From Magnolia sinica (taxonomy: Eukaryota > Streptophyta > Magnoliopsida > Magnoliales > Magnoliaceae), in assembly GCF_029962835.1 (NCBI RefSeq), contig NC_080582.1:69374177-69438176 (forward strand): DNA of 64,000 nt, in the 5' to 3' direction. Of this stretch, positions 36,198-48,684 are shown piece by piece; the first letter of the stretch is position 1, and every line of letters begins with the position of its first letter. Both the position numbers and the translations under genes were made by a program. The notes under the pieces are model-generated. The model did no database searches and was not told the DNA's origin. It saw only the letters and a list, made by a program, of their open reading frames with translations.

Positions 36198-36902
36198 TGA
36201 TGTAGAGTGGGCTGCAGAAACTTTCATGGCAAGGATGGACCAGAGAAGGCCTGATTGGAGGTAGAAATGATATGGACCGTTAGAACCTTAAAACAGTTGT
36301 ATCTCACAAATTGAGATGAGTTTTTTGACATATCATATATGAATTTCATGTAGGAGAAGCTACTTTAGCCAACCAACTTTGTTATGCTAAGTTTCTCGCG
36401 CTGGATTTGTGAGATTCCATCAGATCGAAGGTTAAAAGTCCCTTTTATTTTTGTTTTTAGTATAAACACTAAGTTTTAGTTCGAGTAAAACTTTTGATTC
36501 TTTGAGTTGTAGGAATCGTGCCCAACACGAAAAGTGCTTATAAAAATTAGTAGAATAACATGGTTAGACCAAATTGGACACTTATTATTTTTGGCTGAAA
36601 ACCATGATGTCTAGTAGGAATGGAGGTCATCTATAAATAATAACTTTACTACTTATAGTAAGTCACGTTTTTTGGGTCTTTGAGTCTAAAACTCCGTAAT
36701 AGGTTTGAGCTCATTATTTAAATGATTGTAATTTTATTTTTTTATCAATCATTTTATTTCAAATTTATTAGAAATTATTTCTATTTTTATGCCCTCGTGG
36801 ATTCGAGGAAGCTCTATGAGGAGCCTAGAAGCTTCGTAGATTCGGAGTAGTTATTCCCTGATGAAGACGATGATCGACGTCATCACATCCCTCTTAGCAT
36901 CA
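36198..36902 (+). repeat. 705-bp solo LTR-like repeat, copy A
   Basis: Starts TGATGTAGAG and ends AGCATCA. It has a CTATAAATAA box at about 36633 and is the reverse complement of 57729-58430. No clear target duplication here. A 20-bp sequence just outside the left end (36173-36192) recurs at 37181-37200. Confidence 0.65.
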
Positions 36903-38255
36903 ACTAGCTCCTAACAGTTGTCCATAAAATTATAGGCTTATTACAATTGTTTACAAAAATAATTTGCTTTTCTCTAAAAGGTGTTAGAATTGTGTGTTCC
37001 TGGGCTCATAGGAAAATTGATTTGGTAAGCTTTCAAAAGAGATCAATTTCATGTTGTTCCGACATCATTTAATCCCCACAAAAATTAATTATAAGTTTCT
37101 AGACATGATTTGGAAAGGTAGTTTGGTCTTGGGTTGACTAGCTTGTCATGAGATCCATCATGACCAAATGTTGATCCCAATGTCTATGAAATCATGGCTC
37201 GCCTTTGAGTGATGTATATTGTCAATGAGTCATAGCAGGTTAAAATGGTAAAGCAATCTAGGTAGTTGAATATATCCCTAGATGTTTTTTGCCTGAGATG
37301 GGGCCCACATTGACAACATGTATGATCCTCAATAGTGAAAGATTATGACCTTCCATTCACACTAGTAAAAATTTGGGGCCTTGGATGGTTTGATTATGGT
37401 CACACTAAGATCAAGGGGGAGATTAGCAAGGTGCAAATTCTACTTGCTTCACTTCTCTTCGATGCATAACGGCAAATATTCTCTTTTCTTGGGAGATTTT
37501 TAAAATTTTGACATTTTTTCGCGATATTATTAGGAGAACATCGCTGAAAATAAAATATTTAAAAACACAATACAAATTACCAAGAAATTCTAATAAAAAA
37601 AATTGAATACAAAAATATGAACTGAATCATTCTAATTCCAAATAAATCTCATTAAAATCATAATAATTTCACAATAAAATCATGAAAAACTAAAACTACA
37701 AAGATTTTGAAAATACCGCGCATTATCACAATACAATTTGTCAAATCAAAATTCTGCTATATTTATTAGGAGATTTTGAAAATCCTAATGATATTTATTG
37801 CTTGGTAGCAAAAAAACATTGAACATATAATCCCAGTGATGTCACTAGCGGCCTCGAGCTGAACAATAGAATCAAAATGGTGAACAATGAAAACTCAACA
37901 ATAAATATAATCTTCTGTAGGTTGGATTTCAATCATGGAACATCAACAGAGGGACCCACAAGATGAGCAGACTGGATTCACCACCCGTGGCCCATCTTCC
38001 GCATATGAATTATGCGGTAAGAAAATGCACCTTCAAGACCTAACCAATGGGAAAAAGAAAGAAAACATAATACAAATCAGCCATTTCAATTTGAATTTTC
38101 TGTGGTCATGTCTAGGTGATATATATGATCCAAGTAATAATGTTAGCAAGCTCTCTATCCACTCAAATTCCTTGGCTGTTGCTAAATGAAAACAAGAGTG
38201 TGTTTTTCTGGGGCATGTGAGTCTCTCTCTACATGTGTACTCTTCCACATTCTTC
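36903..38255. other. gene-free downstream flank of the prenyltransferase gene
   Basis: AT-rich, with the repeated 20-mer TGTCTATGAAATCATGGCTC at 37181. It includes the prenyltransferase 3' UTR next to 38256. I see no other exon. Confidence 0.4.
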
Positions 38256-38297
38256 TCAACGCACAAAGGGAATTAAGAGGTACTCAGCATAGAATAG
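38256..38297 (-). CDS. HPT-like: prenyltransferase last exon
   Basis: [13 protein letters not shown] and a TGA stop at 38256-38258. The acceptor is TTGTTGCAG. The C terminus matches the FYAEYLL ending of the HPT family. Confidence 0.93.
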   Translation of the reverse strand, partial: LFYAEYLLIPFVR

Positions 38298-41200
38298 CTG
38301 CAACAAATAAGAAATAAGGAAATCAGCTACACCATTCCACCGAAGATGCATATTGGTATGAATGGATCTTTATTTATTTATTTTTATTTATTACATATGC
38401 ACTTACACTTAGAGCTGTACACGAACTGAGTTAGCTCAGTTAACTCATTCGGCTCGACTCGAATCGGCTTGAAACTGGGTTCAAGCCGAGTTGAGCTGTT
38501 TTTTTAAGCTCGAAAAAATTTCGAGCCAAGTTCAAACTAGACCGAACTCAACTCGACTCGGCTCAGAACTTGACTTGAACTTGACTCAGTTCAAATCAAT
38601 TCGACTCGTATCGGATTCACTTGGTATAAATATTTTGTGTGTGTGTGTGTGTATAAACTTAAACCCGAACTCAACTGGTAGGCCCAAACTCGAACTTGGA
38701 TCGAAAGATCAAGCTTAAGCTTGGTTTGAACTCGGCTTGAGCTAGCCTGAATTGCTGACTAAGCCGAGCCAAGCTGCCCAATTAGGCTCGAGGATTGAGC
38801 TGAGCCGAGTTTGAGTTGGGGTAGCCTGCTAGGCGAGTCGAGCCGAGCCAAGCTCGACTCAGCTCAACTCGTGTACAGCTCTACTCACACCACAATGAGA
38901 TTTCACCATAATGAATACTTGAACCCTTGACCTCGTGTTGAAACTCTCATGAGTCTACCACGACTGAGGCATGAGTAAGGGCTTGCATGAATGGACGTTT
39001 GAAAGACCATGGGGCCCATCTTTCAAATGAATTGGATGGCATATACAAAACATGATGGACCCACACACAATTTGAAAGGCTTATAATGGTGTGCATCTCA
39101 TTCCCAAACGTTCATTGTAGTGTGGTCCACTTGAGTTTTAGATTGGCTTGATTTTCGTGCACTGAAGTGGACATGAGGTGTGCACATAATGGATTGGATT
39201 TCATCAACATATTATGGTGGACCCCACACATGCACGGTAGGTTAGCTTAAGCTACAAAGCCTTGTAGTGGATCAGGCCTATCCAATGTGGGAAATGTTTA
39301 CATGGTAATGTTACCACTGAAAGATGGGTAAAACATTTTTATGTGGGGCCCACCTTGATGCATTGATAACACCTGACACCTGACCTGCCCATTAGATTTT
39401 CGCTTGTTTAACTATGGGCTGAAAATTCAGTCCAATAAAAAACTTACGTGGGCCACACGATAAGAAAATCAAAGGCTACTCTCTAATACATAATGAGTTT
39501 ATACTAACAGTGACCAGTAATGCACTGTTATTAGAGCTGTACGTGAACCAAGTTAGCTCGGTTAGCTCGCTCAACTCGAAAAAGCTCAATTCGACTCAAT
39601 TTGAAACTGAGTTCAAGTTGAGTCGAGCTGATTTTTTGAGCTAGAAAAAAATTTTGAACTAAGTTTGAGCTTGCCCGAGCTCAACTCAACTCGGATTGCA
39701 CCCCAACTCGAATCGAACTCGGATCGATCTAGTTCGGTGACTTGGTTATTTTGATATTGATGTTGCTCACCAAGTATTTGATGAAATGACTCAACGAAAT
39801 GTCAATTGGTGGCAAGAAGGTATGGATATGAAATAAATACCCTTATATCTTCATTTTGATGTTTCATATTGAGTTTACGGTGAAATACTTGTAAAACTAT
39901 TGCTGTTGTTTTACTTACCGTGAGAAAGTAAAATAAATACCCTTATATCTTGATTTTGATGTTTCATACTGAGTTTACGATGAAATACTTGTAAAACTAT
40001 TATTGTTGTTTTACTTACTGTGAGAAACTGAAGGTGCACACTATCTGATTATGAAAATGCCGCACAGGCGAACTTAGCTCAATCTTCACTCGAACTCGGC
40101 TCAATTTGGCCCAAGCTGCTGACCAAACCGAGCCGAGCTGGCTAGCGAAGCTTGAGGACAGAGCTGAGCCGAGTTTGAGCTGGGGTCAACTAGTGGCTGA
40201 GCTGAGTCGAGCTGTGCTAAGCTCAACTTGTTTCGACTTGTGTACACCTCTAACTGTTATTATTAACTAAAATGAGATAAATTCAATTTTAGGCATCTAC
40301 GAAACAGGCTCCAAAAAACATAAACTAAAAAAATAAGCATATATTCCAGTAAAAGTGGGCCCACCTAACTTCTAATTAGATCAGAATTCATGGACATAAC
40401 ATAAACGACTATTAGATCAGAAACATGATCCAGATCGTGAAAATTTGGATATTTAGGGTATCCACGAATCCAGTAGCTATTGATTGCCCTATGCAGTGGC
40501 TAACTGGGCCATGACCCATCAATGTGGTAACCCACCAGATCAACGGTCTGAATCACCATATATGCTAGTCCCATGTTTGGTGGTGGGGCCCACATTATGT
40601 GGGGTTTTCGTTTCTTACCTTCCAAATGAACATGTAGAAAGATGTTATTGATGCTTTATTCTTCAGATCAAGAGATTGAGCACGGTGCCAGAGAATGGAA
40701 GCTAGTGTGCCATGACCCAACACCTGCACCCAATGAACGGTTGAGAGATGTTGGTAAACATAGTGTATTGTGACAGATGCATGGGTACATCAGCACCGTT
40801 CATCAGGTAAGACCCACTGCATAAATGACCAGGCCCAAAAATCAGGCTTTTTAACTTATCAGGTTGACTGCACTTGCACAAAAAACGAGTAAAAAAGATT
40901 TATTAAAAATCTACATTCAACGTACATGTACCCCTCCTGATGAGAGGAACGGCCTAAATTTTACACCAGGTGGGACCCACTTAATTTAACATAGCCAGGT
41001 TGTCACATTTGTAGTGGTGCGGGTGCATGGATCTTCAATAGAGAACTGGTCACCTACAAGGGAAACGGATTGGCTACTCCCCCTGCCACCAGCCCGGTGG
41101 CTGGTGGTCAGTGTTCTGTGGGCCCACCATGATGTATGTGTTTCATCCATGCCGTTCATCCATTGTTAAAGATCATTTTAGTGCTTGATCCAAAAAATGA

Positions 41201-43402
41201 GAGGGATATAAATCTCAGGTGGACCACACCACAGGAAAACAATTGTGATGGGATATCCACCATTAAAATACTCCTTGGGCCCACTGTACTTTTTATTTGA
41301 AATCCAATAGGTTGATTAGGTCATGCAGACCCAGATGAAAGGAAAAAACAAATATCAACTTGATCCAAAAATTTTATGGCCCCCAAAAAGTTTTTAATGG
41401 TTGACGTTCATTCAACATTTTTTCCTGTAATGTGGTCCAAATGAGATTGGGATATACCTAATTTTGGGTCTTATGCCATAATATGATTTAGAAAAATAGA
41501 TGGACGGCATGGATGAAACACATACATCATGCTGGGGCCCACGGAGCACCGACCACCAGCCATTGGCTGGTGGCAGGGGCAGTAGCCAATCCGATTCCAC
41601 CTACAAGCAACTGCACCAGAGTGCACCACTTGCGTAGGATATCTAGACCATGAAAACGGTAAGCCACACTACCAAGATCGCCTGGCATAAAAATCAGGCC
41701 GGTCTACTTATTAGATGGGCCACACCATCGGAAAACCAATGGTCTGAATCAACATACACATGTGGGATATATAATATATACATCAAGGTGGGCCACAAGG
41801 TAAGGGCTGCACCATCTTGGGTGACGGTCGGGTCTCACCTAATCTACTCTCGTTCATCATACGTTCAATACACTAGCTGGCTTTAAGCAAATATAAATTA
41901 CGTACAGTCACAAGCTTGGTGGAAATGGACGATGAGGAAGCCCCTACAACCATGGCAGCACCATATGCTGTCAATAATAGATTAATACACAGCCAAAATA
42001 CCTGTTTCAAAGAAAACAATTTCAGGAGAAACATTTGGATCTTTACACCAGGCTTACTCAGAACAACATACGACATGGGTTAAGAGGTTTGCTGACTCCA
42101 CAAGCTGTGTTCGTGCTCTGAGCTTTCCATCAGGTGGGCTACACTGTTTAGATCTTCTATTCTAAAAATCAGGATATTTTAACACCTATGGACGGCTGAG
42201 AAAGATTGTTTTTAACTGTTGGTTTACTTTGCACACTGGGACTAGAGCTGTACAAGTTAACTTGGCTCGAAATTGGATTTGGACCCAGTTGAATTGGTTC
42301 CTGGACCTCGAAAAAATTTTGAGCCGCCTGAGCTCGACTTGAACCCAGTTCAAATCGAATTCAAATCGGCTCGAACCTGACTCGAATCAAATCAGCTAAA
42401 TATCTAGGCCATTTTGATCTTGATGCTGCTGGATGAATGTTTCATGAAATGCATCAACAAAATGTTTTTTTTAGACTGTCTTCATATCATGGTATTATCG
42501 AAATATGTATGTGAAGAAATAAATCCCCCTTCGAAAAAAAATAAGGAAGAAACTTTACATGTAGAATTGCCTATCTTAACATTGATGCTGCTCGCTAAAT
42601 GTTTAATGAAATGCTTGCAAATCACTCTTATTGGTTTACATTTAAAATGTGAGAGATTTAAGATGCAATATATGTGTTTGAAAAAATGTTGCACATACTT
42701 GAACTCGCCACAAGTTGTCCCAAGCAGCTGACTGAATTGAGTTGAATTGGCCAACCAAGCTTCAGGACTAATTCGAGCTAAGTTCGAGTTGGGGATGGCT
42801 GTTGGCCGAGCTGAGCTATGCCAAGCTTGACTCTATTCAACTCATGCACAGCTCTAATTGAGGCCCACCTGAGGAATGAAACCGCTTGACTCTCCATATT
42901 GGGGCGTGTCTCTCCGTAGGGCTGTCAATGGACTGGGCTGGCACGTCTGGCTCCAAGCCTGGACCATTTAATAAGCGGCCAAGCTCAGGCTTGTTTAAAA
43001 GATCAACTGCCCAGACCACATTGTACCGTTTAGGATTTAAAGAGCATGTATGATATATGATGGGACACAATTAAAGAACAGACTAGATCTGGCAGGAAAT
43101 TGGGCGGCTAGGCTTGGGCTCAGGTCATGAGAATTCATCACAGACATGGTCGGGCCTAAGCTTTTCTTTTTGAGCTAGGCTTGGACAGACATCAATGCGG
43201 CCTGAACTGGCCATTGACATCCCTACCTACAAATGCATGTGGAATTAGCAAACCTTGTAGCCCCTGGGAGTGGAGATTTTCACTGACTCTTTGTTGGCCA
43301 AGACGAACGCTGAAGGATTGAATACCGAAACTTCTGTCTCCATCAACGTCTGGTATATCCTGCTTAAATTTCATATAAGCTAAACAAAATTTGAAAGAAA
43401 AT

Positions 43403-43444
<42 letters not shown>

Positions 43445-46432
43445 AAATTCCAAAAATTGGGTCTATCCAAAGCTCAGGTAGGCCACACCATAAGTAGGAT
43501 GGATCTCCCACCATTGATTGCGTATAGAGCCCACCGCGGCTTATATATGCCATCCAATCCATTCCTATGACTCGTCTAACCAAGAGGTAGGTACTAATAA
43601 TCATGCTACTCTGAAACTCATGTGGGCAAACATCACATGAATTTAGATGTTTTAGGCAGCTTTTACAATGGTTCCTATTATGTGGTCCACTTGAGTTTTG
43701 GATCAATGTGATGTTTTGGGATCAAGGCCAAACATGGGTGGAACACCTGATGGTTGGTCTGGATCTCATTCACATGAAGTCATCCATCTAGATTAACAAA
43801 TAATCACTCCCTAAGCGTGGAAATGGGCTGGGTAGCCCGCCCAACCCAGCTTTGGGCCGGGCTTGGACTTACTAGATTGGCATGTGGGCTGGATTTGAGC
43901 CTAAAATGCATGCCCCGTCAATTTCTAGGTTGGGCTTGGGATCAAGTCATTTAGCCTAACCTAACGGGACCTACCCCGGCTCAACCAAACTTCCTATGTA
44001 CCCCTATTATATACTAAAGAGGGAAATGGTAGCATCTGGTTGACTTCATCATAACTTCCCATGAGGTGGAGCTGTGTGGGCACCACTGTGATGTTTGTCG
44101 AAAATCTACCCCATTAGTTAGATGCACCATTTCATGGTGGGTCATGGGCTTAAAAATCAAGTCAATTCATGACTTTGGTGGGCCACACCATATACAACAG
44201 CTGAGACGGGTTACCCACCCATTAAATCCTTCATGATCATATATTGGGCCCACAGGATCATTACTCTTGCTTCTGTGGTAGACTCTCAGGAGTTTCAACA
44301 TTGGGGTCAAGGGTTTGAGTATGCATTGGTGGTGAAATCTCACTATGTCGTGAGTGTATGGGTGTGTGTGCATGTGTGTAGTATATATATATATATATGG
44401 GAAAAGGTACTATGCGCTCCACCTCACGATAAGCTCCCGTGAGGTCAAGCTGTGTAGGCCCCCATCGTGATGCGTGTCGACCATCAACACCGCGCATTTG
44501 ATGGGTCTCCTTTAAATTATGGGATATCCTAAAAATCAGCCGTATATGGAACTCAGGTGGGCCATACCATCTAAAATCATGTGAAGACACCGTTAAAATA
44601 TATAAAAGCACTTAGTGGGGCCCACCTGAAATTTGCATGCGTCTAAAGCTTGGTCTGAACCCTCATCCAAGTAGGACACACATAATGGATGGGCTGGATT
44701 TGCAAACCACATCTCGATGGGCCCAAAAAATGGTTATGAATATTTTAATGGTGTACAACCCCTCTCCACTTCTGTATGTAGTGTGGCCCACACAAGTCAC
44801 GGATTAACTTGATTTTTGAGACCTAGGCCCACGATGGAATGGTGCATCTGACTGATGGGGTAGATGTTCGAAACGCATCACGGTGGGGCCCACATAGCTC
44901 GACCTCATGGGACAGACTCGTGAGGTGGAGCGCATAGTAGCTTTTCCCTATATATATATAGCGGAACGCTCACATGTGAACTAGTTCGTATGGACTATAT
45001 ACCAACTTTTTTGAGAACTCATCATATTTGATGAGTCTCGAAAATCTGAACGGTCCACATGAAGCAGAACCTCATGAAACCTCTTGGTACCAATTTTTAC
45101 TTTGAACAAAAACTTCAGTGGGCCATGAAAAATGGAAACAGTTTCTTCCCTTGATTTGAATTTCTCTTTGCTATGGCCCACCAGAATCTTAGATCAGGGT
45201 GAAAATTCACCCCCTGAGGTTTCATGGGATTCCACATCTTATGGACCGTTCGGATTCGACACCCATGACACGTGTGCAAAGGTGCGCATGTGCGTAGGTG
45301 AACATGCCCCCCCCCCTCTCTCTCTCGCTATATATATTGGGTCCACCAAGGTGTGAATTCACAAATCCAGCCCATCCATTGTGTGTGTCCCACTTGGATG
45401 AGTGGCAGACCAAGTTTCGGTTGCATGCAAAACTCAGGTGGGCCCCACAAAGTGCTTTTATATGTTTTAATAATGTCTTCATATAGTTTAAGTTGGTATG
45501 GCTCACTTGAGTTCAATGCAGGCTGATTTTTGGAATATCCATAATCTAAATGGGACCCATCAAATGCATGATGTTTATGTCCGAACACACATCACGGTGG
45601 GGTCCACACAACTCGATCTCATAGGAAGTTCCCACCAGCTCAACCTCATTGTACCATTTACTTACTAAAATTATGTCATTTCAATCCTTAGTTAGGCAAC
45701 CATCTATCTTAAATAAGAATGGTAAATTTTTAAGTAGACACGGTGTAAATGAATAGACCAGGAAAATTTAAGGGGAAAATAGGGATTTTATAAATTTATG
45801 GGTGCAGCCAATTTTTTTTTTTGAGTTGGTATTTGGCCATACTCAAGCATTGGGTCTTAAGCGTCCGGATGGGCCCACGTCTAGCATGGCTCAGTCCAAA
45901 CTTGTCTCCTTGCTTCCCTTGCTAGTCACGCATGCCTTCCAAAAAATATCCATAGGCAACCGTTTTAGTTTTATTTATAATTGAAATGAGCGGGAAGAGC
46001 CAAAACGGTAGAGCTCTATCTCTGCCGTAAATGTGGCATGGAAACATGAATCAGGGCTGTCCATATAGTGGGCCTTATTATAGATGGTGCACAGTTAAAA
46101 CCCATACCTGTTAGACAATCATAGCCATCACATTTTACCACTTTCGCCGCCAAACCAAAACGTCCAATGTTAACGATTTTAATTTGTACCGTTGGTTAGA
46201 AGGCCACTTACTAGAATCATCCCATTGGTTTGGTTTCTAAATCATTTTCCATCCATAGTAGGGGCTACTAGATGGACGGTCTGGATTGATACCTCCTCCT
46301 GCTGATCCTAAGTTCTCACCTTAAATAGTGCTATGACAGCTGAGAAGAAGCACATGAACGCTGTGGCAAATACCAATGATCTTGTAAAAGCTATTGGCCT
46401 CCTGAATGTGTATTTCTGTTGACATATATTAC

Positions 46433-46475
<43 letters not shown>

Positions 46476-48633
46476 AAAAATACCAGAATGTGAATAAAGA
46501 ATGCAAATTGCACGACAATAGCTCTCACAGACAGGATACAGGTTGCAGCAAGAAGTGCATGCCTTTTCCATCTCAGAAATGGCAGCTGATAACATAAAAA
46601 ATAAATAAATTAGGCCCATGTAAAACGGGCGGCCTACATTCACTATACATGTGAAGCCCACGTAATGAGTGTCCCAACCTGATTTTTGGGACAGGCAATG
46701 TTTAAGTGGGTCCCACCTCATGGATTTGATGTACTATGCATATGAAAAATCTGTAGTTCAATCTTTCCTAAGTGCAATCTGCACTTACAGTTATCAATTC
46801 AACAAAGATGAACCTCATCTTACATGGAACTATTTATGTATTTGATTATTGAAATATGACTCCGAATAACGCTATAGTATTTTGTGACAATACCTCAAGA
46901 CATACTATTGTAAGAGGATTCGATCTCTAAGGCCCGCTTTCCTGCCATAAGTCTGATTTTAAGGATGATCTTTTGCATTGCATGGATGTCTTGCATAAGT
47001 GACATGTTGGTGGGAGATATAGATTGTTGAAATATTTGGTTGAATTAAATAGACTATTAAAAATCGAGAAACAAAAAGAAAAAGAAAATTAGAGATAGAA
47101 AACTTATATATTTGAGTCAAGGCGTGACCTAAGTCACTCGGCTTGAAATTGAATTTGCTCCCCTTAGACAGCGTCCCAAGTGTAATAGGTTTCCAGAGCA
47201 ATCGACCTCCAGAATACAACGACTATGACCCGGTCCCAGCGGTGCACTCACTCTACGCGGGCTCAAACCACTTGCAGTTTAACTCGAAAGTGCTAAGTTG
47301 ACTTAGCGACGAACTCAGCAATTAAAATTCATAAAACAAAATACCAGAAAGAGTTTTATAAGAGAGGAAAATGATTTTTGTATTTTAGAAAAAAAAACGG
47401 AAGTCCTTATATAGACTCCGAAGTGGTGCATTAAGCACCCTTTAGAAAGGGTTAGGTTCGTTAGGTTTAAACACAACAGGTGCGACCAACTGGAGCAGAC
47501 ACATTCTCTGGTTTAAAACGAAAAGGTGCAAGTGCGAGTACACTCTCGCAAATAAAGTCTCATGAGTACTCATACACACACACCCACGCGAGTACAATCG
47601 CACTCGCACCCGCGCCCATGCATAGCTTAGCCCGTCCCATCTCTTCACGCATGAGCACACGGACACAGACATGGACTCAGACTTGGCTTGGCACATCAGC
47701 GCACGGCTCGGCTCGGCGCGCGTGCGTGTGTGGTCAATGGTATAGATTAGAGCTATTGACATAGCTCCCCTATCCGTACTGTTCTGTTAGCTTCCGCGGT
47801 CCTTTCGGTCAAATTACGGCAACCTTCGCACATTATTCGTAATTTGCGCACGATCCTAAGCGAGGTCCCTCGCACCGACGTCGGCTCGATCTGAAACTTA
47901 TGTCTTGACGATCGCGCCGTCGCCGCGGGTCCAACGCCGTGACTTGCGCACCGAACCGATACTCAGGTAAGAAGATGCCGATCAGCGTTTATTCCGAAGA
48001 AACACCGCGCGTTGCGGATTTTGAGGGAATCTCTACACAATAAGTCCCATCAATCATCATTAAATGCAACCTTATCTCAAGTACAACAACCCATACCTCT
48101 TTCTTCACAAAGTCAATTCTCTCTCTCTTCACCCATCCATCCTTTACTCACTTTTCAAACAAACCCATGCCCCATTAATTACACCCATCACGCCATCACC
48201 TCATGTCACTCGGTTTCCTAAGCCCACATACATGTAGGTGGCAGCAAATCCACCTGTCACGTGCAGGCTCCTCTCTCTCATGTGGTCCATCTCATCATCA
48301 TTACATCCATCTCTCATCTCACCTAAGGTCATCATCCTCTCAGTTAAGTGGGGGCTTGGATCTAACCAAGATGAAGGAAGTAAGGTGGGTTTTCGCCATA
48401 TTTAAATATGGCCCACTTGTTGGTGGGACCCATTATGTATAGGTGATTATCCGCAGCCCACTGTGGCGATGGGTCCATCTATCTTTACGTGTATATCTTT
48501 TTATCTTCTCATTTATATTTATGTATATGGTGTGGATCCACCGATATGTTGTTAATCTCCTCCTCATTAATAACGTGTGGCCCACTTAATATATAAGGCC
48601 CATAGAATGGATAGGGATTGAAGGGTAGTAACA

Positions 48634-48684
<51 letters not shown>

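Noticed and set aside
43192-43470. Whole 92-codon ORF including a run of Tyr-Ile
   Set aside because: Only 43288-43359 is exon. The rest is intron, and the Tyr-Ile run translates the TA microsatellite.
47442-47764. ORFs on both strands rich in His/Thr/Ala
   Set aside because: They lie in the GC-rich, CACACGCA-repetitive part of the Copia LTR and have no domain.
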